From: Timaviella obliquedivisa GSE-PSE-MK23-08B
Lineage (GTDB): Bacteria > Cyanobacteriota > Cyanobacteriia > Elainellales > Elainellaceae
DNA length: 64,000 nt
Assembly: GCA_019358855.1 (NCBI GenBank)
Contig: JAHHII010000008.1
Span: 165,897-229,896, forward strand
Reading direction: 5' to 3'
Below, piece by piece: positions 8,455 to 18,427 of this stretch (position 1 is the first letter of the stretch; every line of letters starts with the position of its first letter). Made by a program: the position numbers and the translations under genes. The notes under the pieces are model-generated. The model was not told where the DNA came from. It saw only the letters and a list, made by a program, of their open reading frames with translations, and did not search any database.

Positions 8455-9360
8455 ATGGCTGCATCCTATCCCCGCAATTTAGTTGGTTATGGGCGTAATA
8501 CGCCCCATCCTCAATGGCAAAACCAGGCTCGTATTGCAGTGCAGTTTGTCATTAATTACGAGGAAGGGGGAGAAAGCTGTATTTTGCATGGTGATGCTGC
8601 CTCGGAATCTTTTTTGTCAGAAAGCGTAGGGGCAACTTCCCTCCTAGGGGTGCGGAATATGAATATGGAATCGATGTATGAGTACGGGAGCCGGGCAGGC
8701 TTTTGGCGCTTGCATCGGCTATTTACAGAGCGATCGCTGCCTGTGACGGTTTACGGCGTAGCCATGGCTTTAGAGCGCAATCCTGAAGCTGTGGCAGCAA
8801 TGCTGGAGGCAGACTGGGAGATTGCAAGTCATGGCTATCGCTGGATTGACTATCAGTATGTGGGTGAGGAGGTGGAGCAGGAGCATTTGCAGCAGGCGAT
8901 CGCCATTCATACGCAAGTCACGGGGTCACGTCCTTTAGGGTGGTACACAGGACGCATTAGCCCCAACACTCGACGCTTAGTGGCAGCCGAAGGCGGCTTT
9001 CTTTACGATTCTGATAGCTATGCCGACGATCTGCCCTACTGGGTTCATGACTTTAACAAACCTCACTTGGTTATTCCTTACACCTTAGACGTGAATGACA
9101 TGCGGTTTGGAACCTATCAAGGCTTTAATTGTGGCGACCAGTTTTTTGCCTATTTGCGTGATACCTTCGATGTGCTTTATGCCGAAGGCGCTACGGCTCC
9201 CAAAATGATGAGCGTGGGGCTGCACTGTCGTTTAGTCGGTAAACCTGGACGAATTGCTGCCCTTGCCCGTTTTTTAGACTATGTGCAAGAACATGAACAG
9301 GTTTGGACTTGTCGGCGGATTGATATTGCTCGGCATTGGCACAAGCACCATCAGCCTTAA
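8455..9360 (+). CDS. puuE: Polysaccharide deacetylase-family protein, PuuE allantoinase-like
   Basis: 301 residues matching the PuuE group (formerly 'putative urate catabolism protein') of the NodB/polysaccharide-deacetylase fold. The N-terminal YPRNLVGYGRNTPHPQW, RIAVQFVINYEEGGE and the following LHGD are hallmark PuuE segments. SMYEYGSRAGFWRLHRLF and the conserved WEIASHGYRW supply the fold's metal/substrate histidine region. PuuE in some bacteria hydrolyses S-allantoin to allantoate without metal. No other purine-catabolism gene is within the window, so the substrate is uncertain and the symbol is by homology only. Cytoplasmic. It is divergent from the membrane protein upstream (64 bp between starts). 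Confidence 0.8.
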   Translation: MAASYPRNLVGYGRNTPHPQWQNQARIAVQFVINYEEGGESCILHGDAASESFLSESVGATSLLGVRNMNMESMYEYGSRAGFWRLHRLFTERSLPVTVYGVAMALERNPEAVAAMLEADWEIASHGYRWIDYQYVGEEVEQEHLQQAIAIHTQVTGSRPLGWYTGRISPNTRRLVAAEGGFLYDSDSYADDLPYWVHDFNKPHLVIPYTLDVNDMRFGTYQGFNCGDQFFAYLRDTFDVLYAEGATAPKMMSVGLHCRLVGKPGRIAALARFLDYVQEHEQVWTCRRIDIARHWHKHHQP

Positions 9361-9375
9361 AGGCGGGCGCAAACC

Positions 9376-10170
9376 CTAAGGCAGGGCAAACCGAACAAGC
9401 AAACTTGCAACAGCACCCAAAACATTCATAAAGTTGCCCCGTGCCCCGCGTTGTCCTTGAGCCGCTGCTGCTTGCATTGCTTCAATGCCTGAAGAAAACT
9501 GGGTTGATGCTTCAGTTCCAGCCGTGTTGCCCTGGACAGTGTAAAGCTGCTCCGCTTGCTTAGAATCTTGCAGTGCCCCGGTTTGATCGCCTAGCTGAAT
9601 ACGAGAAATGCCGCGCGCTAGATAAGCATTAGCAAAGCTGCCATCTGCTGCGATCGCCTGATTGTAGTTTTCGATCGCGCCTCTAAAGTTGCCGCGCTGG
9701 GCTTCTGCCAGCCCCAAATTATAAAGGTTGTCATGGGTAGCTACTTGAGAAGGCAGCCCAACTGCACCCAAAAAATTTGCCCCCTCTAGATTTGCCCCTT
9801 CTAAGTTCGCCCCAGACAACCGAGCGCCTCTTAAGTCTGCGCCACTCAAGTCTGCGCCACTCAGGTCTGCGCCCGTTAAATTGGCATTGAACAAAACAGC
9901 GCCGCTGAGGTTGCTGCCACTGAGGTTACTGCCGCTGAGGTTAGCCCGAGTTAAATTAATTTGGCTAAGGTTTGCCTGGTTAATTTGAGCGCCTGCTAAG
10001 TTGGCGTACACCAGTCCTGCCCCACTCAGATCGCAGCCTTGACACATTTGGGTGGTAATTAATTGCTGGGTATCTTCTAAATCTTCGGCGTAGCTAGGTG
10101 GGGTGAAGTAGAAAGCGCCAAGTGAAGTCCCAGTAGAAAGGGTTAAGGCTAGAAAGATGAGCGGTTTCAT
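9376..10170 (-). CDS. Exported pentapeptide-repeat and TPR protein
   Basis: 264 residues from ATG 10170. That start gives a clean signal peptide ([14 protein letters not shown] core, cleavage near SYA). Residues about 45-125 are A(D/N)LSG-type pentapeptide repeats (e.g. [20 protein letters not shown], then [15 protein letters not shown]) forming a right-handed quadrilateral beta-helix. Next are two TPR units ([40 protein letters not shown]) and a short hydrophobic tail. This architecture, with a starting [17 protein letters not shown], is common among cyanobacterial periplasmic proteins of unknown function. The frame remains open upstream to 10329, overlapping the next gene, but no signal sequence would then be N-terminal. 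The DNA of the pentapeptide region is itself repetitive. Confidence 0.75.
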   Translation of the reverse strand: MKPLIFLALTLSTGTSLGAFYFTPPSYAEDLEDTQQLITTQMCQGCDLSGAGLVYANLAGAQINQANLSQINLTRANLSGSNLSGSNLSGAVLFNANLTGADLSGADLSGADLRGARLSGANLEGANLEGANFLGAVGLPSQVATHDNLYNLGLAEAQRGNFRGAIENYNQAIAADGSFANAYLARGISRIQLGDQTGALQDSKQAEQLYTVQGNTAGTEASTQFSSGIEAMQAAAAQGQRGARGNFMNVLGAVASLLVRFALP

Positions 10171-10315
10171 ACGTTTAACCGATGGAGGTTGATTAAGCAG
10201 ACTATACCCAGACCAAAAGTTTACTAAAGATTTTGGGAAAAGTGCAGATCTCTTGTCAAAATGCAAGAAACAAAGCAAGAGTTCCCTAATTCCTTCGTAA
10301 ACTAATCTCACCCCA

Positions 10316-11419
10316 CTATTCTTCACCAAATAGCCTAGCGCCTTGAAGAATGTTCTGCCTATGATACCGTTCGCTGCGGTTGTGCCGAGAGCGGCGTATG
10401 AGAAATTTGAGGGGTCTTCCTAGCCGTTTTTGTAAAAATGATTGCTGCTGCCATTGTTCGTAATCTTGGGCGATCGAACCTGCCAAGATCTGCCGCCACT
10501 GCCAAGCGACTTGGTTGGCTGTAAAGTCTTTGACCCGTTGGAAGCCGTTTTCAACCATTGCTGCGTAAAGATCTGGGTCATTTTTTAGGCGTTGAAGCGC
10601 ATCAATAGTCTCTTTGAGGGTACGAACCTCGATAAAGTCGAGGTTAGATTGGCGAATAGCCTGGTAGGCGGGTTCGGGGCCAAGAATGGCAGGACACCCT
10701 GCGAACCAAGCGTTGATTAGTTTAAGGGCAGGCTTAACAGTCAGGTCATGCTGGGTGTTATTACGGACGGCTAGGACTACATCGGCTTGGGTATAATCAG
10801 TCCATTCTTGAAACAGGCGGGTGGTGGGGTCGGCGGAAGGGTCGGCAGTGACGACAAACTGAATCCCGATCGCGCTCAATTCCTCTTTAAACTGAAGCGT
10901 TTTGAAGGGGGCAGCAAGGTTACGCTCCATCCCTTTGAAGACAAGGTTTTCAACTTGGGTACCCCGATCGCTATGACGAGGAATCAAATTAGGTTGGGGC
11001 CAATGGGGGACGTAGTGATCAGTTTTATCGATAACATTTAGGGTGTTAATGACGAGGCGCTGCTCACAAATTTCAGGACGACCGCGATCGTAGCGACAAG
11101 CCACAACGTAGCTATTGAAGGCGCGATCGCTCGAAACCAAGTCATCATACGGCACAATGCAAATTTTGCCAGGAACATAATCAGGGACAAGGTAAACATT
11201 TAAGCCTAAACGCTTGAGACTGATGTAAGACTGGGCTGACCAAATATCTCTAACGCTCAGACAACGTTCATACAAAGGCGAAACATCTGTTGGTAGAGAC
11301 TCACTTTCTATTAAATCTTGCCAGCGCTCCACGTCCTTGCAAACAAAGTAAACCGGATAAGGCAGTGACTCTAACGGTTCTAAGTTAGACCATTGGGCAG
11401 GGGGACGGCTAATTGTCAT
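10316..11419 (-). CDS. Glycosyltransferase, GT-B-like
   Basis: 367 residues from ATG 11419 (a TTG two codons upstream is possible). The C-terminal half has a GT-B nucleotide-sugar-binding pattern: [20 protein letters not shown] and the following [10 protein letters not shown], then [19 protein letters not shown], as in GT4/GT1-like enzymes that place an E or D about 8 residues after a small-residue loop. The N-terminal part is unlike well-known families. No signal peptide, so it should act on the cytoplasmic face, probably in cell-surface or exopolysaccharide assembly. Donor and acceptor cannot be read from sequence. It lies upstream of the pentapeptide gene on the same strand, about 150 bp away. 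Confidence 0.65.
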   Translation of the reverse strand: MTISRPPAQWSNLEPLESLPYPVYFVCKDVERWQDLIESESLPTDVSPLYERCLSVRDIWSAQSYISLKRLGLNVYLVPDYVPGKICIVPYDDLVSSDRAFNSYVVACRYDRGRPEICEQRLVINTLNVIDKTDHYVPHWPQPNLIPRHSDRGTQVENLVFKGMERNLAAPFKTLQFKEELSAIGIQFVVTADPSADPTTRLFQEWTDYTQADVVLAVRNNTQHDLTVKPALKLINAWFAGCPAILGPEPAYQAIRQSNLDFIEVRTLKETIDALQRLKNDPDLYAAMVENGFQRVKDFTANQVAWQWRQILAGSIAQDYEQWQQQSFLQKRLGRPLKFLIRRSRHNRSERYHRQNILQGARLFGEE

Positions 11420-13234
11420 GGGCAACGCTGCAAGCTAAGGGAAATGGCTGAAGTATTAACAAGGCTATGAACCAGTTTGGGCAGTCAAAACAAGGGTGAT
11501 AACGACGTTTCAAAAAACGAAATATGGCGATCGCAGCCAATATCTAGGAATTATCTTCAATGTCTATGGCAGTATTTCCGTACATAACCCTAAAAACTTT
11601 ACATTATTTTAGAATCAGCGTGCCTTCTCAAAACTTGCTCTAAAAACCGAATAAATCCCACATGCGAGTGAAAGATTAGCACTACGGAAATCAATAGAAA
11701 AAAGGTAGCCTAGCCTGCCAAAACTCGCTACGTAAATTATAAGGAATTTGATCTAACGAGAAGTCCATATCGCCATAGGTAAGATTCTAACTTCAAACAG
11801 TACAAAGTACTTTTCTCGAAGCATCAGAAGGATTACGGATCTTTCATCACTCTATAAATTGAGCAAATTTTAAAGCTTCATAAAAGCTTTAATTTAGGTT
11901 TGTAGGTTCGTCGTTAGATGTATTTTTTTTTACATGAAGCGTTGGCTGAGTCTTATCCCGATCGCATTCTCGACATCCAAAAACAACAAATGCGCCGACT
12001 GAGAATTGCTAAAAACCCACCCGAAAAACAGTGAAAAGCTAAGCTTTGAGGACAAAAAATTACTAGTGCGTATTGACATGCATCGCTACTCTGCATAAAC
12101 TTTTCATAAATTCCAATACGTTAGATCACGTGCAGCAAAACGTACTTCAGCACCGAATCAGTATTTCTACTGGATTAGGTACGGAGAAAGGTTCGCCTGA
12201 TGTGTTCTGTACAAGTTTGGACAAGCCGAATTTGATTTCGGTATCTGAGAGTGGGTTAAATGTCCTGTTGGATTGTCTAACTTTCTGGCTGCATCAACCT
12301 AGGCGACTTAATTTCGTCATCCTTTGTAAGTTCCTGAACTATGACCACTATTTGTTCCCTGTTATCCTCAGCCATCTTGGCGAGGATGTTGTACTACTTG
12401 GTAGTTGGATTATCGGTCAAGTTTGTCACGGTGTTTGGTCACTTAGCAGCAGTTCCTTTGATGAAAAAAGGGCGATTCAGGCACCCATTGTCGTATCAAG
12501 GTAGCGGACATCTCCCTGAAAGAGAAGGGAGGCTTTGCCGATTTGAACAAGGTAAAGCTAATCTAAACTCCGGCTTACGGAATGCTTGGTATAGCCAACA
12601 GGTTTGGGGCAGTCGGGGGGATTTTCAATTAATTTTTTTGTTGCACCAGGAGCCACAGAGCTTTGGCAGCAATGATTGTGACGATCTTATCAGCCTTTTA
12701 GAGTTTGCAGTTGATAAGTTTGCAGGTCGGCAGTTTGCAGGTCGACAGTTTGCAGGTTGACAAGGTTGATTGCCTGACGATGCCGATAAAAGTTGGACTT
12801 TGCACCCAATTTTTTTGAAGAGCATTATCTTGCCACGATAGAGCCGTTGAGCTTTACGAATGTCGATCGCCTAATGTCGGCAGATTAATTCAGGGTGTTT
12901 ATTTAATTTAGGTTTTTTTGAGTAGATTTCTCCATATTTTGGCGTACTAGAGTTCCTCAGAAGGTTGTAATCGTTAAAAGGTCGTAATCGTTTTTGACGA
13001 TTTATTCCCAGCGGAAAAGTCTGTGCAAAGTTTGGTTCGGCTTGAAGGTCGTACTTCCCTTTGGACGAGCATGGATTCTCTTTTGTTCCTAAACTGCCCA
13101 TGGTCTCGAAAATTCCTTATGAACACGGTTCAGGCGATCGCCGAGAGTGTAACGTCCATTATTTTTTGCAAATTATAAGGATCTTATGCCGATGTTCACC
13201 TGCACCTCCCTGCGGATTAAAGTTACTTTTTGCC
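11420..13234. other. Long intergenic region upstream of the bcs operon
   Basis: About 1.8 kb, AT-richer than the flanks, with no convincing gene. There is a 38-codon frame at 11918-12034 (starts MYFFLHEALAESYPDRI), which could be a gene remnant. Two overlapping frames near 12073-12760 have no RBS or recognisable domain. On the minus strand around 12180-12290 a short stretch (TEIKFGLSKLVQNTSGEPF) looks protein-like, suggesting decayed coding DNA, but stops interrupt it on both sides. The bcs promoter should lie in the last few hundred bases. Confidence 0.45.
12718..12762. repeat. 15-bp tandem repeat, three units
   Basis: Three adjacent copies of GTTTGCAGGTCGGCA, with the second and third differing by one and two bases. 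It sits in non-coding DNA upstream of the bcs operon. Confidence 0.85.
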
Positions 13235-14692
13235 ATGCCTAATTTATCTCAGGTCATTTTCCCTAACTGCTTGACAGCGGTTCACACAAAGGTTTTATGG
13301 GCAGGGTTAACGCTCGCACTGGTTAGTGCAGAAACCAAGTCTGCACTAGCGGTGTCAGCGCCACTGTCTAAGTCTGTCCTCAGGCTAGAACCCTCCCTGG
13401 AACATGCGCTGACCCATGGAGCTACCGCATCTTCTCTTGACGGGAATCTGGCTAATAGTTGGATGAGTGAAATTGAACAGGGGCAACTTGTTCAAGCAAC
13501 TCCATCGGCTTCAACCCGTCCTCGACCTGCCCCAATTAATAACCGATTTGTAGTACCACCCGGGCTGACCAACCGAGAACCCCAAAGCCAGCCCTTGCCC
13601 ATGTCACCGAACCTGCCTCTAAACCCTACTCCGCCATCTAGGGGGCAGCCTCCTCCGACTGACCCTTTCGGAGCCAGTGATTCTACACGCAGTCTTGATT
13701 TGGGCGCGCCTATCACCACGCCAACCCTCAGATTACAAGGCGCATATGTGTTACAGGGCGATGAGGACAGCATTCGGGCTCGAGCAGTTGGCATCTATCC
13801 TTTGGCCGATTGGATTCAGGTAGGAGCCGTAGTTGATCTAACTGATGACGATGACTTCAACATTTTGGAAGGGGGTGGCGTAGACCTCACTGAGCTATAC
13901 GTAGCAGCAGCGCCCTTCCAAAGCTTGCCAAATCTACGGTTTGTCGTGGGGCAAATTGACTTTACCTCTTACTTCGATCGCAACAGTTTTGCCAAAGATC
14001 GAACCACTCACTTTTTTAACTCGGTTTTTCAGTCTAACCCGGCATTGCAAGCAACTACGTTTACGTCGCGTCCAGGTGCCTTGCTGAACTGGACAATTAC
14101 TGACAATGTGGAGGCGAAAGTTGCCGCTTTTTCGTCAGAGCCAAATCTGGGCGATTTTGCCGTTGATGGATTTGCTGGCGAACTGGGTTTGCGGTTAGAA
14201 AATTTCATCATTCGAGGCACCTACACCTCTGCTGTGGATAGCGGCACTCGGACTGGGTTTGATGAAATTTATGGTTTGGAGCGAGGCAATGGGCGAATTG
14301 GCTTACTGGATGGCGATCGCGAGGACGCTTACGGTATCAATGCTGAGTACTTTTTCCCCGACATTAAGCTGGGGCTGTTTGGGCGCTACGGACACTATAC
14401 AAATCAGGATCTAGAAGGCGAAAATACGGCTGATACCTATAGTTTTGGTTTAAATCTTCTGGACTTAATGGTGCCTGACGATCGCCTGGGGCTAGGCTAC
14501 GGGCGGCAGCTTTCTAACAGCAGTCTGCGAGACGACAAAACCCCTGATGTAATAGAGATTTTCTATGATGTGCGAGTTCTGCCCAACCTTAGGGTGGGCG
14601 TTACCTTCCAGGCTTTAAATGAATTTTCAGAAAGCGTTGCTGGATTCCGCATTCGGACTGACTTTGACTTGATTCCAAGGAGAAGGCTGTAA
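13235..14692 (+). CDS. Outer-membrane beta-barrel, OprB/carbohydrate-porin-like (bcs operon)
   Basis: 485 residues from ATG 13235; the frame is open from 13061, but only this start places a signal sequence (VLWAGLTLALVSAETKSALA) at the N-terminus. After a proline-rich linker (residues about 85-150) comes a beta-barrel-like region of alternating strands ending in aromatic or basic residues. Segments such as LPNLRFVVGQIDFTSYFDRN, then DRTTHFFNSVFQSNPALQ and DAYGINAEYFFPDIKLGLFG resemble OprB-type carbohydrate porins. It begins the operon, with its stop 2 bp before the TPR gene ATG. Its position suggests it supplies the outer-membrane pore that in enterobacteria is the C-terminal barrel of BcsC; that role is inference. 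No SLH domain is present, unlike typical cyanobacterial porins. Confidence 0.75.
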   Translation: MPNLSQVIFPNCLTAVHTKVLWAGLTLALVSAETKSALAVSAPLSKSVLRLEPSLEHALTHGATASSLDGNLANSWMSEIEQGQLVQATPSASTRPRPAPINNRFVVPPGLTNREPQSQPLPMSPNLPLNPTPPSRGQPPPTDPFGASDSTRSLDLGAPITTPTLRLQGAYVLQGDEDSIRARAVGIYPLADWIQVGAVVDLTDDDDFNILEGGGVDLTELYVAAAPFQSLPNLRFVVGQIDFTSYFDRNSFAKDRTTHFFNSVFQSNPALQATTFTSRPGALLNWTITDNVEAKVAAFSSEPNLGDFAVDGFAGELGLRLENFIIRGTYTSAVDSGTRTGFDEIYGLERGNGRIGLLDGDREDAYGINAEYFFPDIKLGLFGRYGHYTNQDLEGENTADTYSFGLNLLDLMVPDDRLGLGYGRQLSNSSLRDDKTPDVIEIFYDVRVLPNLRVGVTFQALNEFSESVAGFRIRTDFDLIPRRRL

Positions 14693-14694
14693 CT

Positions 14695-17109
14695 ATGACC
14701 CACAAGATAGAGGCTTCTAATCAAAAACCAAAATCTCGACCTGATGGCTGGCTGCTTGGCTTAGGGCTAAGCTCTCTAATGATGAGCGCAGTTCCTGCCA
14801 TAGCACAGGTTCCCGCTACGGTAGAAGCCGGGAATGCCCTAATTAATCAAGGGCTCATTAATCAAGCCATTCCGGTGCTGGAAGCAGCAGTCAAACAATA
14901 TCCTCAATCGGTAGAGGCACGTCTGGCGTTAGCAAACGCTTATTTTAGGGCGGGCACTTATACCAACAATGAAGCCGCATTTAGAACGTATAACGAAGTT
15001 CTAGCGCTTGACCCTACAAATAAAGCGGCATTGTTTGCTGTGGGTCTGATGGGTGAGTACAAGTTTGATTGGCGGTTTGAGGGCATTGCGGCTCTGACGA
15101 GGCTGATTGAACTGGAGCCTGACAATATTGAAGCGCGCTCACAACGGGCGCTGTTAAACGGATACTTGGGCAATTTGCCCAATGCGATCGCCGATTACGA
15201 TATCGTCATTCCCACCAATCCTCCACCTGAAGTTATTTTGGCAGCGGCTCAGTCGTACACTTACGCCGGAGACTACCGCAAGGCGCTGGACTTATTTACT
15301 CGCTACAGAAGTACAGGCGGCACGATTGAGCAGTATGCAGCGATCGCCTACGGTATTGTGCTCCGGGAGACGGGCGACCCGGTTCAATCGGTTGAGATTC
15401 TTGAGCAAGCCCTGGCGAATACCACAAGGCTAGACGGTATTGCCATTCGCGCCCGCGCCGCCCTCAGCGTTTCCTACGCTCAGGTTGAGCAGATGGAGCA
15501 AGCCATGACCGCCCTGGCACCGCTCGACGGTCGGTTTGACTCTCGGATGATTGTGGCGCGATCGCTCCATCAAATTAATGGAGATTTGGACAGCATTGAG
15601 CTAGAGCAGCAAGTCGTTGATATTTACTACAGAGTTCTAGAAGCGCCGCTGCCACCAGACTATGTTGTTCCGCCTGACAATCAGGGGCGCGAGAACTTCT
15701 ACCTCACTAACTCCATTGCCCGTGAGATGGCAGATGTTTTAAGCAGTATTCCATCAGAGCGACCCCTAGCGCGCAAGCTCTACATTCAGCTTGTCGAAAG
15801 CCTGCCCGGCGATCGCATTCTGCCTGTCAACCTTGCCATCATTGAACGGCAAATGGGTTTGATTTCGCGGACAGAGCTACGTACCCGCATCCAGCCTTAC
15901 ATTCAGCCCCTGCCCCCCAGCACCTACGATCAGCGCTTGCTGGCTCAGGCATTGGTACGGCTCGATTCTCCTGATCCCTCTCTGCTGCCCTTCTATCAAC
16001 CCTTTGTCGATGCCCAGGTCAATGAACCTTTGCTGTGGTTCCGCATTGCCCAGATGCAAATTCAGGGTAACAACTTGGCGGCGGCAAAAGCGGCTTTAAC
16101 AGAGTATCAAGCCACTCAAGAGGGGCAGCAAGATCGTTATGGCACCCTGCTGTTGCTAGCCGAAATCGATCGCCGGGAGAGTAATCTCGATGGCAGTATC
16201 CAGAAGTACGAAGAAATTATTGCTGCCCCTAAGGTCGATCGGGGAATTCGCAGCGGTGCGCTCCAGGCATTAGCGGGTATTTACCGAATTAGAGGGCAAC
16301 TGCCAGAAGCGATCGCCCTTTATGACCAAATTATTGCCCGCTATCCCGATGACCTTGCCAAGCCCCTCGGACGAGCCAGCCTTGCCTACCAATCCGAAGA
16401 AATCACTCAGGCAGAGGCACAAGCCATCCTCAACCAATGGCTGACCACTCGCCCCGCTAGCGACACCCCCTTAGAGCTTTACAGCTTGGTAGCGGCATTG
16501 CCGGCTGATCCTCAAAAAGAGGCGCTTTACAACCGCCTGTTAGCGGCTACCCCTGAGTCGGTGCCTGTGCGCTTGCGCCTGTTGCAGGTTGTGGCAATGC
16601 GCGACCCCGATGATGCCAGGGCACAACTGGCAGATTTCATTGCGAATGATCCTGAAAACCTGGGTTCTTACTTCATTCAAGGCGAGTTTGCCCAAGGTTT
16701 GGGCGACCTAGACTTAGCCAGCGAGGCATATGAGTCCATTTTGGCAAGGAGCGCTCGCAACACCGACGCTCTGGCGGCATTGGGCGGCGTGCGGTTTCAG
16801 CAGCGGCAGTACAGTGAAGCCACCGATCTTTATGCTGAAGTCTTGCAGCTAGAGCCGAGCAATCGCATTGCTCAAACAGCGATCGCTGAACTTACAGCGG
16901 CACAGGGCAATCGTTTAGAAGCCATCCGAAAACTCGAAGAAATTCAGCGCCAAGATGCTTCTAGCTCTCGCCCCGACACAACCCCTGGCCCAACTCCTGA
17001 TCCAACTCCTGACCCAACTCCTGACCCCAATCTGGTGCAACGGCAGCAGCGGATTGAGGCTGATTTCCTCCAGCAACGAGGATTTCAACCCCCCTGGGAA
17101 CGGTACTAG
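14695..17109 (+). CDS. Periplasmic TPR scaffold, BcsC-like without the barrel
   Basis: 804 residues. A signal peptide (WLLGLGLSSLMMSAVPAIAQ) is followed by many TPR-like helical repeats (for example INQGLINQAIPVLEAAVKQY, EARLALANAYFRAGTY, NTDALAALGGVRFQQRQYSE), then a Pro/Asp-rich tail with TPDPTPDPTPDP and a short end (FLQQRGFQPPWERY). BcsC of cellulose operons has N-terminal TPRs that bind the glucan path and peptidoglycan, plus a C-terminal outer-membrane barrel. Here there is no barrel, which seems to be encoded separately by the gene immediately upstream. Spacing of 2 bp upstream and 20 bp downstream indicates one transcript. The repeated proline tail arises from a short DNA tandem repeat near 16985-17030. 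Confidence 0.8.
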   Translation: MTHKIEASNQKPKSRPDGWLLGLGLSSLMMSAVPAIAQVPATVEAGNALINQGLINQAIPVLEAAVKQYPQSVEARLALANAYFRAGTYTNNEAAFRTYNEVLALDPTNKAALFAVGLMGEYKFDWRFEGIAALTRLIELEPDNIEARSQRALLNGYLGNLPNAIADYDIVIPTNPPPEVILAAAQSYTYAGDYRKALDLFTRYRSTGGTIEQYAAIAYGIVLRETGDPVQSVEILEQALANTTRLDGIAIRARAALSVSYAQVEQMEQAMTALAPLDGRFDSRMIVARSLHQINGDLDSIELEQQVVDIYYRVLEAPLPPDYVVPPDNQGRENFYLTNSIAREMADVLSSIPSERPLARKLYIQLVESLPGDRILPVNLAIIERQMGLISRTELRTRIQPYIQPLPPSTYDQRLLAQALVRLDSPDPSLLPFYQPFVDAQVNEPLLWFRIAQMQIQGNNLAAAKAALTEYQATQEGQQDRYGTLLLLAEIDRRESNLDGSIQKYEEIIAAPKVDRGIRSGALQALAGIYRIRGQLPEAIALYDQIIARYPDDLAKPLGRASLAYQSEEITQAEAQAILNQWLTTRPASDTPLELYSLVAALPADPQKEALYNRLLAATPESVPVRLRLLQVVAMRDPDDARAQLADFIANDPENLGSYFIQGEFAQGLGDLDLASEAYESILARSARNTDALAALGGVRFQQRQYSEATDLYAEVLQLEPSNRIAQTAIAELTAAQGNRLEAIRKLEEIQRQDASSSRPDTTPGPTPDPTPDPTPDPNLVQRQQRIEADFLQQRGFQPPWERY

Positions 17110-17129
17110 CCCTCTCACCCAAGGTTTCC

Positions 17130-18389
17130 ATGATGCGATCGCTCCTCCGATACTTTCAACGTTCGACCCTGGTGATCCCGATGCTGTTGTTTACGGCTTC
17201 AGCGCTGTTGTTGAGTTTGCCAAGCTGTGTCGATAGCATCCAAACGTCCTCAGGGAGACTTTCAACGGCTAGCGCGGCAGTGCGTCCAATTTCTACCTCT
17301 GAGCTATTGTCACAAAGCTGGAATGCCTACCGCGATCGCTTTATTCAAGGCGATGGACGGGTAATTGACCGCGAATCGGCAGATCGCACTACCTCCGAGG
17401 CACAGGCATATGCCTTACTGCGATCGGTGCTGATGGATGATGCCGCCACCTTTGAACGGGTGCTGAACTGGGGAGAAAACAACCTTCAGCGGCGAAGTTT
17501 AGATGGAAATCGCAGCGATCGACTTTGGGCTTGGCAGTGGGGACACAATCTGGAAAAAAATCAATGGTTGCCCCTAGATGCCAACTTTGCTAGCGATGGC
17601 GATAGCGATGCCATCACAGCGCTCATTTTTGCTGGGCGACGCTGGCAGCGATCGGATTATCTCGATTTGGCAAAGCTGAAGCTGAAGGATTTGTGGAGCT
17701 TATCGGTGTTGCCCTTAAGTAACCCAAATGATAAAAAAAACTACTTTCTACCCGGCCCTAAAGCCGTCTTTCAGCCTCAACCCAACCAAATTCTGCTGAA
17801 CCCTTCCTACCTTGCTCCCTACGCCTTTCGCCTTTTTGCTCAAATTGACCCTGAGCGAGATTGGCTGAGCTTAGTAGAGAGCAGCTACGACTTATTAGCC
17901 GACTCGGCTCAACTTTCTAGCTTGCGTCTACCCAGCAATTGGGTGGTGTTAAACACGAGTACCTACAAAATCTTGCCGAACGACTTGTCCAGCCGCCTCA
18001 ACAGCCGCTATGGCTACGATGCTTACCGCGTGTGGTGGCGATTGGCGCTTGATGCCGCCTGGTTTGATGAACCTCGAGCAAAGCAGTATTTGCAACAGCA
18101 TCTAGAGCCGTTGCAGGCAATGTGGCGATCGCAACAGAAAATTCCTGCCGAGATTGATCTCCAAGGTCAAGCCCTCGTGCCCTACGAATCGATCGCACAG
18201 TACGCCATGCTATATGCCGCTTTTGCCATTACTAACCCCGCTCTAGCAAACCAGATTCGCCTCCAAAAGCTTCTGCCCGCTTTCCGAGATGGCTTTTGGG
18301 AAAACGACTCTGCTTACTACATTCAAAACTTGGGCTGGCTTGGATTGTACCCTCCAGACAGGGTAGCAGCCAACTGGCTCCAGCCATAG
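17130..18389 (+). CDS. Glycoside hydrolase family 8 endoglucanase, BcsZ-like lipoprotein
   Basis: 419 residues. The N-terminal hydrophobic segment ends in LSLPSC, a plausible lipobox, so it is likely a lipoprotein. GH8 signatures follow: TSEAQAYALLRSVLMDD (general-acid Glu at about residue 89), LWAWQWG, and LDANFASDGDSDAITALIFA (Asp region at about 155-160). YGYDAYRVWWRLALDAAWF is the conserved late helix of the alpha6/alpha6 barrel. In cellulose operons BcsZ cleaves beta-1,4-glucan in the periplasm and aids fibre release. The ATG at 17130 is followed by a second ATG. Residues and operon position both support the call. Confidence 0.88.
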   Translation: MMRSLLRYFQRSTLVIPMLLFTASALLLSLPSCVDSIQTSSGRLSTASAAVRPISTSELLSQSWNAYRDRFIQGDGRVIDRESADRTTSEAQAYALLRSVLMDDAATFERVLNWGENNLQRRSLDGNRSDRLWAWQWGHNLEKNQWLPLDANFASDGDSDAITALIFAGRRWQRSDYLDLAKLKLKDLWSLSVLPLSNPNDKKNYFLPGPKAVFQPQPNQILLNPSYLAPYAFRLFAQIDPERDWLSLVESSYDLLADSAQLSSLRLPSNWVVLNTSTYKILPNDLSSRLNSRYGYDAYRVWWRLALDAAWFDEPRAKQYLQQHLEPLQAMWRSQQKIPAEIDLQGQALVPYESIAQYAMLYAAFAITNPALANQIRLQKLLPAFRDGFWENDSAYYIQNLGWLGLYPPDRVAANWLQP

Positions 18390-18427
18390 ATTTATTCCTT
18401 CACAACCCCTTAGCAACCCACCTGTCT

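Noticed and set aside
12073..12760. Two overlapping ORFs of about 140 codons
   Set aside because: No RBS, odd composition, and the end of one is a translated 15-bp tandem repeat.
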